DNA of 64,000 bases from Faecalibacter rhinopitheci (GCF_015234135.1 NZ_JADGIK010000007.1:62001-126000); one strand, 5' to 3'. Shown: positions 1 to 11,000, numbered from the stretch's first letter. Notes: generated from the letters alone by a model not told the origin. Translations and numbers: made by a program.

Positions 1-2
1 GA

Positions 3-125
3 ATAGTTAATAATGAATCTAATGAAAAAGGTGTTTATGTCTTAGGATCATTAGGAACAGATGATGAAATTGATCAATTTATTATTGATTTAGAAATTAA
101 ACGAAGAACAACAGACGAAAATTAA
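3..125 (+). CDS. 3' end of an unidentified protein gene (partial)
   Basis: The frame is open from the window edge to a TAA at 123-125 and gives about 40 C-terminal residues, ending ...RRTTDEN. A strong hairpin terminator follows seven bases after the stop, which supports this as a real gene end. The visible tail is acidic and soluble-looking. It contains no motif I recognise, so no function is assigned. Confidence 0.6.
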   Translation: MVNNESNEKGVYVLGSLGTDDEIDQFIIDLEIKRRTTDEN

Positions 126-131
126 TAAAAT

Positions 132-165
132 AAAGAAGCCCGATGCTTTTGCATCGGGCTTCTTT
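132..165. terminator. Strong bidirectional terminator
   Basis: A 15-bp perfect stem (arms 132-146 and 151-165) closes on a TTTT loop and has A-runs and T-runs outside. It lies between the partial plus-strand gene and the convergent TonB receptor gene. The GC core of the stem (AGCCCGATGC) recurs in the terminator at 4004-4037. Confidence 0.85.
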
Positions 166-219
166 ATTCTATTAATTTTAAACGTTGTTATCTTGAACAT
201 CTTTCTAAATTTTTAAATT

Positions 220-304
220 GCGTTAGGGATTGCAGTGGAAATCCTTTGCAAAGTGTTAACATCCAAAGATTGAAACGGAAAGCCCGACCGAAGGGAACGC
301 CCAA
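220..304. repeat. Extragenic repeat-like structured element
   Basis: This GC-richer stretch sits between convergent genes and shows nested inverted repeats: GCGTT at 220-224 pairs with AACGC at 296-300, and GGATT at 227-231 pairs with AATCC at 240-244. The layout resembles dispersed extragenic palindromes common in flavobacterial genomes. That family assignment is from memory of such genomes and was not tested here. No ORF runs through it. Confidence 0.4.
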
Positions 305-309
305 AAATA

Positions 310-2940
310 CTAGAACGTAAAACGAGTATTAAGCATTATTTGTGTGGGACGTAATTTGTATTGATAATGCATTTCGTAATAGGAACTTAAACTATTTTGA
401 GAAAAATACTTTTCGTTAAAAAGATTATAAGCTGTTAATTCGAAATCAATTTTCTTTTTCTTTAAGGTGTAACGATACATTAAATCGCCAAAAACAGAAT
501 TTGGATTTAGAGTAGAATCATCATTGATATAGGCATCCATATTCAGTTTTATATAATGACGAGCAGCTGGAAAAAAATGCAACCCAAATTGATGCTCTTG
601 GTTAATTACTTTACGCAATGGATTATTTGCCATTTTGTTTCCATAATTTAACCAAGAATAGTTATACTCGAACGTCATCCAACTTAATTGACGAAATTTA
701 ACACCTGTTTTTATACTTGTTAATTGATTATCCACTTCTACAAATTCATTGTTGAGATATTCATCATTTTTAGACCATTGTTGGTAAATTTCTACTTCGA
801 AATTTGATTTTAATTTTGAAAAATATTGACTAAACTTACCGTTTAAACTATGAGATAATTGATGATTCGTTTGTTCTACAACTCGTAAAATTGTACTTGC
901 ATCTGGATTGTAAACATAATTATTCAATATTGAATTTTCTGTCCATGAATAATTATATCCAAAGTTGATAAACCTTGCTTTGATCGGATTTTTATATTCT
1001 GCACGAAGCGAAGAATTCCACATATCTCGTTCGTTTAATTTACCGTCACGCTGTTGTATAGAATTGTAATTATACAACATATAATTATCATGAATTGCAG
1101 AAAAACTACCGAAACTTTGTTTAAATGAATGTGAAGATCTAAGCTCCCAATAATTGGATAATTTATAAGATACAAATAAATTAGGATTTACAAACAAACG
1201 ATTCATTTCGTCTTTTTTTACAAAACTTTTTAACTGCAAGTGATTCATTTCTATTGGTAAAGAAAGCGTTGCCCTGAATTTTTCTTTTTTATATTCGAAT
1301 CGATTATCCCAAAAATAATTGAATTTTGACCAAGTAATATCATTGATAAAATTGCTTCCTGAAGAAGAATTATCAGCAAATAAATTACTTTCCATTTCTT
1401 GATTTAAATATCCAAATCCTAATTTTGAATGAACTGAAATCGATTTAATTCCTTTCGAAAATTCGATAAAATTATTCGTTGAAAATTTAGAAAAATCTAC
1501 ACGTTGGAAAGTATTATGATAGTTTTGATTTTGATTTTGATTAATCATCTCGTTAAAAACTCCAGGCGAAACAGATAATTCTTCTTGATAATCCTTATAA
1601 GAAACAACCGAACGAATTGTTACCAATTGCTTCCCTATTTTCTTTATGATCTTGAATTGATTGGCAAATTCTTGATTCGGCTTTTGTAAAATTTGATCCA
1701 CTAATTCGTTATCTCGCCTTAGATAACCATGCGAATGATTCCATGCGCCTTTAAATTCGATTTCGTTTTGCAAATAATTATCCGAACTGTTGCGTAATAA
1801 AGTAGCTTTTGCTGATAAGTCTTCCGATTGAAGATGATTACGCTTCTGTTCATTTAACAATAAATTTCCAGATGGTAAAAAATACTGGGTTGTACTTTGC
1901 CCTATTCGCTTTTGGTAATCGTTGGTATACGACAAATTAAAGCGTAAATCAAATTCATTATTCAACTTAAATAGATGATTCCATGTTCCTAATTGAACTG
2001 CATTATCCAACCATCTTTTTTCATTAAAATGAGGTGTTTGCACAGAGGAAATACCTAACCAACTTTCATTAGAAAAACGTTCGGTATTATTCATTAAATC
2101 CTCGAAAGATAAAACTTGCAATTGTTTGGTTACATCTTCTCCTCTATTATTGGCTTGGTAAGAACCAATCATTTGTTGTTTCTTTTTAAACAACATCGGC
2201 GTTATATTCGTTTGATACAACAATGGCGAAACACCTAAACCGATTTCTGCTTTACCCGAATAAGTAATTTTATTTTTTAGTTTAATATTTAATGCAGCTT
2301 TGGAACTAACCACCAAACTATCTAACATTTTAATAGGCTGATGATTTTCTAAAATCTGAACTTTATCTACTGCATCTGCAGACAAATTTTCGTTAGCTAA
2401 GGAATACTTCCCACCTAAAAGATCCATTCCCTCAATATAATATTTATTAATAGGTTCTCCTTGGTACAAAATACGCCCTGAAGATTCGATCTCTATTCCT
2501 GGCATTTTTTTGATGACATCAGCTATCGTACGATCTTGTATATCTTTAAAGTTCGTCACATCGTAAGCAATAGTATCGCCTTTTTTACGAATTGCAGGTT
2601 GCTTCAATTGCACTTCTTTTAGCTCAATTGCTTTTTCTTGTAATGTAAAATCAAAATCAGAAGTTGATTCGTTGACTAAATCGGAAGCATAGGCATAATT
2701 CATGGCTCGCACTTTTACTTCGTAAATTTCGAATAAGGAATCTTTAAGTGTTAATGTAAAGTTCCCATCGGCTTTGGTAATAAAATAAGTCAATGTTTTA
2801 TCCTCATCGCTTGGCGATAAGATAACATTTGCACCAGCGATTGGTTGACCATTCTCATTGGTAATTTTTCCAGTAATTGTAAGTTGGGCAAAAAGAATAT
2901 GAGCTATAAATAGGAATAGTAGGGAAAATTGTGGTTTCAA
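310..2940 (-). CDS. TonB-dependent receptor-like outer membrane beta-barrel protein
   Basis: This 876-residue protein is predicted to sit in the outer membrane and take up an unknown ligand, or help export one. It has a signal peptide (about 1-19, ending FAQ), a carboxypeptidase-regulatory-like beta-sandwich (about 20-105), a plug-like region (about 110-220) and a long beta-barrel ending in aromatic TRFTF, typical of barrel assembly signals. The start is TTG: the signal peptide begins right there and no ATG is nearby. It begins 14 bases after the stop of the GLPGLI gene, so the two form an operon. GLPGLI proteins are often found beside such receptors in Bacteroidota. The substrate cannot be read from the sequence. 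Confidence 0.85.
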   Translation of the reverse strand: MKPQFSLLFLFIAHILFAQLTITGKITNENGQPIAGANVILSPSDEDKTLTYFITKADGNFTLTLKDSLFEIYEVKVRAMNYAYASDLVNESTSDFDFTLQEKAIELKEVQLKQPAIRKKGDTIAYDVTNFKDIQDRTIADVIKKMPGIEIESSGRILYQGEPINKYYIEGMDLLGGKYSLANENLSADAVDKVQILENHQPIKMLDSLVVSSKAALNIKLKNKITYSGKAEIGLGVSPLLYQTNITPMLFKKKQQMIGSYQANNRGEDVTKQLQVLSFEDLMNNTERFSNESWLGISSVQTPHFNEKRWLDNAVQLGTWNHLFKLNNEFDLRFNLSYTNDYQKRIGQSTTQYFLPSGNLLLNEQKRNHLQSEDLSAKATLLRNSSDNYLQNEIEFKGAWNHSHGYLRRDNELVDQILQKPNQEFANQFKIIKKIGKQLVTIRSVVSYKDYQEELSVSPGVFNEMINQNQNQNYHNTFQRVDFSKFSTNNFIEFSKGIKSISVHSKLGFGYLNQEMESNLFADNSSSGSNFINDITWSKFNYFWDNRFEYKKEKFRATLSLPIEMNHLQLKSFVKKDEMNRLFVNPNLFVSYKLSNYWELRSSHSFKQSFGSFSAIHDNYMLYNYNSIQQRDGKLNERDMWNSSLRAEYKNPIKARFINFGYNYSWTENSILNNYVYNPDASTILRVVEQTNHQLSHSLNGKFSQYFSKLKSNFEVEIYQQWSKNDEYLNNEFVEVDNQLTSIKTGVKFRQLSWMTFEYNYSWLNYGNKMANNPLRKVINQEHQFGLHFFPAARHYIKLNMDAYINDDSTLNPNSVFGDLMYRYTLKKKKIDFELTAYNLFNEKYFSQNSLSSYYEMHYQYKLRPTQIMLNTRFTF

Positions 2941-2954
2941 AATGTTAACTTATT

Positions 2955-3764
2955 TTATAAATACGTCCATAAATCAGGGATTAAATATCGATGAATTTGC
3001 GATTTACGAAATTCTAGCATTTTTTTCATTTTTTCTTCTTCTACAACAATTCCTGAAGATTGGATTGCATAACCAGGATTGTAAAAATCGTCGATCAATC
3101 TTTTCTGAAAATCTTTTTCATTTATTGCATTTGCTTTAGGCAATCTAAAATTTAATATTTCTCTCGTATAATTATTATCATCATAATTCAATTTATACGA
3201 TGCCAACTTCCAATGAAAATATCCACGATCATCTTGTAATTCTACGATTAAACCTGGTAATCCTTTAAACAAAAAAGGGCCATCATTAATCGGAATTGTT
3301 TCGTCATACCACGCGACCCAATTTCTTCCTAAATAAGTTGTCGTTGCCTTCTTTAGATTACTATTCTCATCCTTAGCATCTGATAAGATCCATTGCTGAG
3401 TATCATCCAAGTTTAGTTTAGATATAAATAGATCAGTACTTGAATGAAATATCGAAATTCCGTTATTATCTTGAATTAAATAATTATTTAATTTAGAATA
3501 TGGAATATTTCCTTGTTTTTCCCAAGTTACTTGAGGATCTTCTTTATTTTTCCATGCTAAATAATCTACTTCTGTTTTTTTTATTTTATTCACTTCAAAA
3601 TATAATCGTTCATCCATCGTATGAATTACAGCAACTTCATTTGCTATAACATTAGTAGGACGAAGACTGTCATAATAATAGGTATAATCATAAGTGAGTT
3701 TATGCTGAGCAAAACAGTTATAATTAACTATGACAAGGCAAAATAATAAAAAATAATATTTCAT
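2955..3764 (-). CDS. GLPGLI family secreted protein
   Basis: This 269-residue protein carries the family signature GLPGLI at residues 168-173 (FKGLPGLIVEL). It has an N-terminal signal peptide (about 1-20, ending CFAQ) and so is exported to the periplasm or cell surface. The family is Bacteroidota-specific, of unknown biochemical role, and usually paired with a TonB-type receptor, as it is here 14 bases upstream of one. A 23-codon secreted leader ORF lies 18 bases upstream in the same direction. Length is normal for the family. Confidence 0.9.
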   Translation of the reverse strand: MKYYFLLFCLVIVNYNCFAQHKLTYDYTYYYDSLRPTNVIANEVAVIHTMDERLYFEVNKIKKTEVDYLAWKNKEDPQVTWEKQGNIPYSKLNNYLIQDNNGISIFHSSTDLFISKLNLDDTQQWILSDAKDENSNLKKATTTYLGRNWVAWYDETIPINDGPFLFKGLPGLIVELQDDRGYFHWKLASYKLNYDDNNYTREILNFRLPKANAINEKDFQKRLIDDFYNPGYAIQSSGIVVEEEKMKKMLEFRKSQIHRYLIPDLWTYL

Positions 3765-3782
3765 AATTTTTACGATTAAGTG

Positions 3783-3854
3783 TTAAATATTTTCATTCAC
3801 CATAGCGAACGTTCCGAAAAGTGCAAATACACTTGCTAATAACATTTTTTTCAT
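3783..3854 (-). CDS. Tiny leader ORF encoding a signal-peptide-like 23-mer
   Basis: An ATG-TAA frame of 23 codons reads MKKMLLASVFALFGTFAMV followed by NENI. It has a basic N-terminus and a hydrophobic core like a complete secretion signal, then stops. It lies 18 bases upstream of the GLPGLI start on the same strand, in a position for a leader peptide. It could instead be the stub of a decayed secreted protein. It was found by reading the minus strand and needs evidence of translation. Confidence 0.45.
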   Translation of the reverse strand: MKKMLLASVFALFGTFAMVNENI

Positions 3855-4003
3855 TTTTAAAGTAATTTAGTTTTTAATTCTTAGTTATAGTTTGCAACCT
3901 ATAACCATCTCATTAATGTTAATTACTTCAATAATAATAATAAATGAATACACCAAAATCAATCATTTATAAAAGCATAGTAAACAATTATTTAAATATA
4001 ATT

Positions 4004-4037
4004 AAAAAAGCCCGATGCAAATGCATCGGGCTTTTTA
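4004..4037. terminator. Terminator of the act operon
   Basis: A 14-bp perfect stem (4005-4018 with 4023-4036) has A-rich and T-rich flanks and lies 24 bases downstream of the actF stop. Its GC core is the same as in the terminator at 132-165. Confidence 0.85.
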
Positions 4038-4060
4038 AGTATTTATAATAACCTTTCAGA

Positions 4061-5398
4061 TTAGAATGGGTATTCGTAAATTTTTGATTCGTGGAAGTAA
4101 GGGTGACCTTTAGCTTCTAAGTTTAATTTAGAAATTGCATTCATAACTACGAAAGTAAATAATCCTGAAATTCCAACAAAAGCTCCAATCTCCATTAATC
4201 CAAAGTTATGGAACGGTCCAACTGCTGCTGGCATAATTTGATTGTAAAAATCCCAGTAGTGACCTAAGATAATAACAAATCCCATTACGAAAACAATGTT
4301 GAAACGACGTTTCATTGACGAAGAGATTAAAATTAAGAATGGTGCAGCTAAATTAACTACTAACATCCAGAAGTAGTAAGGGTATTGCGCCATACGTTGT
4401 TGGAAGTATTGTACCTCCTCAGGAATGTTCGCATACCATTGTAACATGAACTGACAGAACCATAAGTAAGACCATAATAATGAGAAACCGAACATGTATT
4501 TCGTTAAATCATGTAAGTGGTTGTCATTGAATAATGGTAAAGATCCTTTTCTTTTTAAGTAGATTGAGATGATTGCCATAATAGAAACCGCAGAAACTAA
4601 GTATGAAACCATTCCGTACCACATAAATAATGAAGAGAACCAGTGTGGATCTAATGACATGATGAAATCCCATGCAAATGCTGCAGAACAGATAGCAAAG
4701 AAAACAATGTATAATACCGACTTCGTATATAAAGAAGAGAATAATCCTTTATCACCAGGATTTTCATCTAATTTACGAGTTGCATTTTTGATAACAGGAA
4801 CCATAGCAGATAATACTACTAAGTAAATAACACAACGAACTAACCAAAAGTTAGGGCTTAACCAAAGTTGAGCTTTATTCGCCATGAAAATATCATATTT
4901 CTCACTAGTAGGATCGATTAAATCAGCATCCATCCAGTGGAATAAGTGGTTCATGTGGAAGTAAGATCCTAAAACGATCACCATTAATAAAACAGATGCA
5001 ACTGGTAAGAAAGTAGCAATTCCTTCCATAACACGAGTTACAACCATTGACCAACCAGCGTTAGCAACAAATTGAATACTTAAGTAAAATAACGCAGCAG
5101 CAGCGATTCCGAAAGCAAAGTAAGCTGGTACATAAAAAGCAGCCCAAGGTCTGTTTTTTAATAAGTTTACTAAGTGGTGCATGTGCTCCTCATGATCAGT
5201 ATTTAAAGACTTGAAAGACTCTGATACATAATCACCATAAAACTGCGTTGGATCAGCTTGTATTAATCCATTAATATATTCAGTTGAATTTGCCACATCT
5301 GATTGATGTAAGAAAAATCCTATCCCGTAAAGTACTACCCCTATCACAACCATGATAAGAGAAGTCATTTTTAATTTTGGGGAAAATGTATATTGCAT
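4061..5398 (-). CDS. actF: Alternative complex III subunit ActF
   Basis: This 445-residue polytopic inner membrane protein has about ten hydrophobic segments. It matches the NrfD-like quinone-site subunit family (quinol:cytochrome c oxidoreductase, second NrfD-type subunit). It would help oxidise menaquinol and, with ActC, form the membrane arm of alternative complex III. It is the last gene of a six-gene operon, 18 bases after actE, and is followed by a strong terminator at 4004-4037. In many Bacteroidota, cytochrome c oxidase genes follow at this point; here they do not. Confidence 0.9.
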   Translation of the reverse strand: MQYTFSPKLKMTSLIMVVIGVVLYGIGFFLHQSDVANSTEYINGLIQADPTQFYGDYVSESFKSLNTDHEEHMHHLVNLLKNRPWAAFYVPAYFAFGIAAAALFYLSIQFVANAGWSMVVTRVMEGIATFLPVASVLLMVIVLGSYFHMNHLFHWMDADLIDPTSEKYDIFMANKAQLWLSPNFWLVRCVIYLVVLSAMVPVIKNATRKLDENPGDKGLFSSLYTKSVLYIVFFAICSAAFAWDFIMSLDPHWFSSLFMWYGMVSYLVSAVSIMAIISIYLKRKGSLPLFNDNHLHDLTKYMFGFSLLWSYLWFCQFMLQWYANIPEEVQYFQQRMAQYPYYFWMLVVNLAAPFLILISSSMKRRFNIVFVMGFVIILGHYWDFYNQIMPAAVGPFHNFGLMEIGAFVGISGLFTFVVMNAISKLNLEAKGHPYFHESKIYEYPF

Positions 5399-5416
5399 GA
5401 TAATTAACTTATTTGA

Positions 5417-6094
5417 TTATTTTTCGTTAGTTGTTTGTTCAGTTGATGTTTCTGCTTCAACTGCAGCAACTTCTACAGCTGGTGCAGCTTCTGCTCCACC
5501 GTTTTTCAAACTCATAACGTACTCAGCAACTCTCCATCTATCTGCTGGAGTTAATTGAGATGAGTAAGAACCCATCGCATTCTTTCCGTACATGATAACG
5601 TGGTAGATAGAACCTACAGTAATATCACGCTCACCATATGTTGGTACTCCTGAATATGCTTTAGATTGTACAATAGAACCTTGTCCATCTCCAGCTGTAC
5701 CATGACAAACAGCACAGTTTTGTCCAAATAATTTTTTACCTCTTTCTAAATCTTTTACTTTATCTCCTTGTAATTGAGAAACAGTAATTGCTTTAGCTTG
5801 AGCATAACCTGCGTTATTGTTTTTATATGGCCAAGGAAGAATCTCACCTTCTGTTCTTGCAACAGAACCTTCAACAGATTCTAAAGCAGACATGTTATAG
5901 TGTGCATTGAAAACTGGCACATCTGATGGAGCATCCGTAGTTGGATACTCTGCATTTGCTTTTTGATAAGGATCGTACGCTGTTGCGTAGTACATATCTG
6001 GCATATAAACGATAGATGAACTACGTTTTTTATCAGAACATGAACTAACTGCAACAAGTCCTGCTAATCCTAAAAATAGTGCTATCTTTTTCAT
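5417..6094 (-). CDS. actE: Alternative complex III subunit ActE, monohaem cytochrome c lipoprotein
   Basis: This 225-residue lipoprotein has a lipobox ending at Cys19 (AVSSC) and one haem site C127-A-V-C130-H131. A likely axial Met follows at 174, within KNAMGSYS. It would receive electrons in the periplasm from the haem subunit ActA and pass them to a terminal oxidase or soluble cytochrome. The start overlaps the actD stop by one base, so translation is probably coupled. The tail is Ala/Glu-rich and probably disordered. Length and position fit the family. Confidence 0.9.
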   Translation of the reverse strand: MKKIALFLGLAGLVAVSSCSDKKRSSSIVYMPDMYYATAYDPYQKANAEYPTTDAPSDVPVFNAHYNMSALESVEGSVARTEGEILPWPYKNNNAGYAQAKAITVSQLQGDKVKDLERGKKLFGQNCAVCHGTAGDGQGSIVQSKAYSGVPTYGERDITVGSIYHVIMYGKNAMGSYSSQLTPADRWRVAEYVMSLKNGGAEAAPAVEVAAVEAETSTEQTTNEK

Positions 6095-6663
6095 TACGCT
6101 TCTTCTTGTACTAAATTGTTAACATTAGGTTGAATATAGTCACCCTTTAAAGTAACCTCTTCTGCACCTGTCTCAACAAATACATTTTTGATTTTCTCTA
6201 CATCAGTAGTATGAATTTCAATCATGAATTTATCATCCGTTGTACGAGGATCTGGATTTTGTGGAGCTGCTCCTGGATATAATTTATTACGGAATAAATA
6301 AGTCCAAGACATAAAGTGAGCTGCACAGAATACCGTTAATTCGAACATGATTGGAACGAAAGCTGGCATGTTTTGTCCCCAAGAGAAAGATGGTTTACCA
6401 CCAATATCTTGTGCCCAGTCATGGTTCATAATAAACCATGTCATAGTAGATGCTAAAGTTGTTCCAAATAAACCATAGAAGAAAGCAATATCAGAAATAC
6501 GTGTTTTCTTTAAACCTAATGCTTTATCTAACCCGTGTACAGGGAATGGTGTATATACTTCATCAATCGTAATACCTTGTTTACGAATTGACTTTACTGC
6601 CTTTAATAAATCATCGTCGTCTCCGTAAAGACCGTATACGATTTTAGTGTTCGTGATGCTCAT
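6094..6663 (-). CDS. actD: Alternative complex III subunit ActD (DUF3341)
   Basis: This 189-residue subunit has a soluble N-terminal region with GLYGDDDDLLKAV, two transmembrane helices (about 60-80 and 98-122) and a soluble C-terminal part, which is the DUF3341 layout. ActD is a small membrane subunit of alternative complex III without cofactors. The start lies inside the end of actC (20-base overlap) and the stop overlaps actE by one base, which places it firmly in the act operon. Confidence 0.9.
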   Translation of the reverse strand: MSITNTKIVYGLYGDDDDLLKAVKSIRKQGITIDEVYTPFPVHGLDKALGLKKTRISDIAFFYGLFGTTLASTMTWFIMNHDWAQDIGGKPSFSWGQNMPAFVPIMFELTVFCAAHFMSWTYLFRNKLYPGAAPQNPDPRTTDDKFMIEIHTTDVEKIKNVFVETGAEEVTLKGDYIQPNVNNLVQEEA

Positions 6664-8047
6664 CTTCAGTATGATGTTTTTTGTAGCTTTCGCCAGATGA
6701 TTTCAAAATAGTTTTTAATTCCGCTTGTGGTAATACTGGGAAAGTACGTGCGTACAATAAGTATAATACAAAGAAGAATCCGTTTGTTCCTACAAAGATA
6801 CCTACGTCAACGAACGTTGGCATAAACATAGTCCAGCTCGATGGTAAGTAGTCACGAGATAAGTTAATAACGATAATATCAAAACGCTCAAACCACATCC
6901 CTACGTTAACTACAATTGAGATTATGAATGTCCAGAAGAAGTTTCTTCTAATAGGACGGAACCATAATAATCCTGGGATTAAAACATTACAGATAATTAA
7001 AGCCCAGAAAGCCCACCAGTAAGGTCCTGTTGCAGCACCTGGAGAGAAGTATGTAAAATCTTCGTAACGAGATCCAGAATACCAAGCAATCCATAACTCA
7101 GTTAAGTAAGCTACTGCTACCATACCTCCAGTTACAACAATTACGATATTCATATACTCGATGTGTTTACGAGTAATGTAAGCTTCGTAATGGAATACTT
7201 TACGTAAAACTCCTAATAATGTTTGTACCATCGCGAATCCTGAGAAGATCGCACCTGCTACGAAGTAAGGAGGATATACCGTTGAGTGCCATCCTTTAAT
7301 TACTGACGTTGCAAAGTCAAATGATACAATTGTATGTACAGAGAATACTAATGGTGTACATAAACCAGCTAATACTAAAGAGATTTCCTCAAAACGTTGC
7401 CAGTGTTTAGCTTTACCACCCCAACCGAAAGATAAGATACCATATACTTTTTTAGCGAATGGTTTCGTAGCACGGTCACGAATTAAAGCGAAATCAGGAA
7501 TTAATCCAATGTACCAGAATACTACCGATACTGAGAAATAAGTTGAAATCGCGAATACGTCCCATAATAACGGTGAGTTAAAGTTAGGCCATAATGAACC
7601 GAATTGGTTAGGAATTGGGAAAACCCAGTACATTAACCATGGACGACCCATGTGAATTACAGGGAATAACGCTGCCTGTACAACGGCGAAGATCGTCATG
7701 GCTTCCGCAGAACGGTTAACCGACATTCTCCATTTTTGACGGAATAATAATAATACCGCCGAGATTAACGTACCTGCGTGTCCGATACCAACCCACCATA
7801 CGAAGTTGGTGATATCCCATGCCCAGTTAATCGTTCTATTTAGTCCCCATACACCGATACCCGTACCAACTGTATAAGCAATACACCCAACACCAACTAA
7901 GAAAGCTACGAAAGCAATTCCGAAAGCAGTCCACCAAAGTTTACCTGATTTGCTCTCAATTGGGCGTGCGATGTCATTAGAAATATCGTGGTAGGTTTTA
8001 TGTCCTTTAATAAGGGGTTCTCTTACCTGTGATTCGTAATGTGACAT
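6644..8047 (-). CDS. actC: Alternative complex III subunit ActC (NrfD-like)
   Basis: This 467-residue NrfD/PsrC-type integral membrane protein has about ten transmembrane segments. In the known complex this subunit holds a menaquinol oxidation site next to the iron-sulfur subunit ActB. The His-rich tail (KKHHTEDEHHEH) overlaps the start of actD by 20 bases. The gene begins 34 bases after actB. Length and order match the family. Confidence 0.92.
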   Translation of the reverse strand: MSHYESQVREPLIKGHKTYHDISNDIARPIESKSGKLWWTAFGIAFVAFLVGVGCIAYTVGTGIGVWGLNRTINWAWDITNFVWWVGIGHAGTLISAVLLLFRQKWRMSVNRSAEAMTIFAVVQAALFPVIHMGRPWLMYWVFPIPNQFGSLWPNFNSPLLWDVFAISTYFSVSVVFWYIGLIPDFALIRDRATKPFAKKVYGILSFGWGGKAKHWQRFEEISLVLAGLCTPLVFSVHTIVSFDFATSVIKGWHSTVYPPYFVAGAIFSGFAMVQTLLGVLRKVFHYEAYITRKHIEYMNIVIVVTGGMVAVAYLTELWIAWYSGSRYEDFTYFSPGAATGPYWWAFWALIICNVLIPGLLWFRPIRRNFFWTFIISIVVNVGMWFERFDIIVINLSRDYLPSSWTMFMPTFVDVGIFVGTNGFFFVLYLLYARTFPVLPQAELKTILKSSGESYKKHHTEDEHHEH

Positions 8048-8081
8048 ATTTGTTTACCTTATGATTCTTTAATAAATTAAA

Positions 8082-11000
8082 TTATGCGTTCTCTTTTCTG
8101 TTTCTAACTTTAACTTGATAGATAACATTTGGTTTAGTTCCAATCTCTTCTAATAATACATAAGAACGATTATCTTTAGATAACTTTCTTACTTCAGAAT
8201 TATCATCATTGATATCACCAAACTTCATTGCACCTGAACTACAAGCTCCAGCACAAGCTGCTGCTTCCATAAATTCAGAATCAGATACTTTACGACCTTC
8301 TTTCTTAGCTTTTAAGATAGTCGCTTGAGTTTGTTGAATACAGAAAGAACATTTCTCCATTACCCCTCTTGTACGAACTACTACGTCTGGATTTAATACC
8401 ATACGTCCTAAATCGTTGTTCATGTGGAAATCAAACTTATCATTTAAGTTATAATTAAACCAGTTGAAACGACGCACTTTGTAAGGACAGTTGTTTGCAC
8501 AGTAACGAGTACCAACACAACGGTTATAAGCCATCATATTTTGACCTTGACGACCGTGAGATGTAGCTGCTACTGGACACACAGTTTCACAAGGAGCGTG
8601 GTTACAGTGTTGACACATCATTGGTTGGAAAATCACATCTGGATTTTCAGCCTCAGGTTTGATTAAACGAGTGTATTGTTGTGGTTCGTTATCTGGATCA
8701 GATTCCAATGCAACTTTTTGTGTTAATTTACCTGCTTCATCTTGGTAAGTAACATCAGAATAGTAACGGTCAATTCTTAACCAATACATATCACGAGAAC
8801 GACGCATTTCATCTTTACCTACAACAGCAACGTTGTTTTCTGCTTGACAAGCAATAACACATGCTCCACAACCAGTACATGCGTTCATGTCGATTGATAA
8901 ATTGAAGTGAGGTCCAGTTGAACGATCAAAAGAAGCCCATAAATCTACCTCATTAGAAGGAGTATCTCCTCTCCATGTTGGTAATTTAGATGTTGGATTC
9001 CATTCGTTACGATCACCATTAATAAAATCACCTAAAGAAACTTCACGAGCAATTTCGTAACGTCCCATTAATGTTGGTTGCTGTTGCATGTTAGCAAATG
9101 GATGTTTCTCTGTGTTTGAAGATTTTTCAATCTTAACGTTAGAAGCACCTACATTTCCTGAATATAATTCGAATGCATTAACACCTACATTATTTGCAAC
9201 TTTACCAGCTTTAGTACGTCCGTAACCGAAAGCTAAACCTACAGTTCCTAATGCTTGACCTGGTTGGATAAATACAGGAACTTCTACAGTAGCTCCATTA
9301 ACTGTTACGTTAACGAACTCACCGTCGAACTGCATTCTTCCGTTAGTTACATTGTAATTATCTTGAATTTTTATACCTAATTTCTCAGCATCCATTGGAT
9401 TAACTGTTAAATAGTTATCCCAAGAGTTTCTAGTAATTGGATCTGGTAACTCTTGTAACCAAGGGTTATTTGCTTGTGTACCGTCTCCTAAACCAGTTTT
9501 TGCATAAAATTGAATTTCCCACTCAGAAGCTTTACCAGCAGCTAATTTAGCAGCGGCAGTAGCAGCTACTCCTGCATTACCTGCAAAAGAAGTCGCTTCT
9601 TGTGATTCATTGTATCCGTTGTATAATGCTTTGTTGAAATCAACTCCTAATTGAGGTAAGATTGCAGCTTCCCAATTATTCTTAACATATAAGAAATATG
9701 GAGAAACTTTTTGTCTTGTTGCTGATTTAGCCATCATTAAGATAGGATCATTTGCATCCTCAACTTCTACAACTTCAGTTTGACCTGTCATCCATGCGAT
9801 TAATGAATCTTGGAATTGACGAGAATCAAATACACGACGAATTGTTGGTTGTTGTAATGAGTAAACCCCTGTTAATGGATTAAAATCATTCCAAGACTCT
9901 AATGCGTGTGTAACTGGTAAAACAAGATTAGCTAATGAAGCTGTTTCATCTAATTTTTCATTTAAGGAAACTTTTAAACTGATGTTTTTGAAAGCAGCTT
10001 GAATTTCTTTAGACTTATTACTGTTATAAATTGGATTTACTTGGTAAGTAAATAAAACTCCAACTTGTCCAGCTTTAGCTTCAGCAATAAATTGATTAAA
10101 TGCTGTATCATTAGACTCTTTTAATAAAACAGCTTTGTTAGAAACTGCTACAGAACCTAAAATTTGGTTAATTGCGAATGCTAAAGAATATGCTTCTTTA
10201 GAACCATCTGCCATTACCACAGCTTTAGAACCTTTTGCTTGTAATTCAGCAACTATTGCTTTTGCATTTGCAGAAACTGAACCACCTTGTAAACCATTGT
10301 ATACTTCAGCTAATAATTTCTCAGTATCAGTTGGTTTTAATGGAATACGTGTATCCGCATTAGCTCCAGTTAAAGATAATACTGATTCTACTTGGATGTG
10401 GCGTAACATTGTAACTCCTGGTTTACGAGCTGCAGCGTATGCACCTTCCATACCACCTCCATTATAATCAGCTAAGAAATCAGCGTTGAAACCAACTACT
10501 AATTCTGTTGCAGATAAATCATAGAATGGTAATTCTCTTTTACCGTAAAATTCTTGCGCTGCATCTAATCCATTTGAATAAGAAACTGCATCATAGATTA
10601 CATGTTGAGCAGTTGGATATTTTGCTTGGAATTCAGCGATCAATTTCTTAGTTGAAGGTGAAGGAATTGAAGAAGTTAAAATAACTGCTTTTTTACCTCC
10701 TAATGATGCTAAAGCTTTTACAACTTTATTATCAGCCTCTTTCCAAGAAGTTTGCTTGAATTTATCACCATCATTTACTAATGGTGTTTTTATTTTATCT
10801 GAATCGTATAATGATAATACAGATGCTTGTACTCTCGCATTTGTAGAACCAAAATATTTTGCTCCTTTATTAGCATCGATACGAATTGGACGACCTTCTC
10901 TTGTACGTACTAATACGTTCGCGTAATCATATCCATCAAAAATCGTTGATGCGTAATATGTAGGTACACCTGGATTGATATCCTCTGGTTTTACTACATA

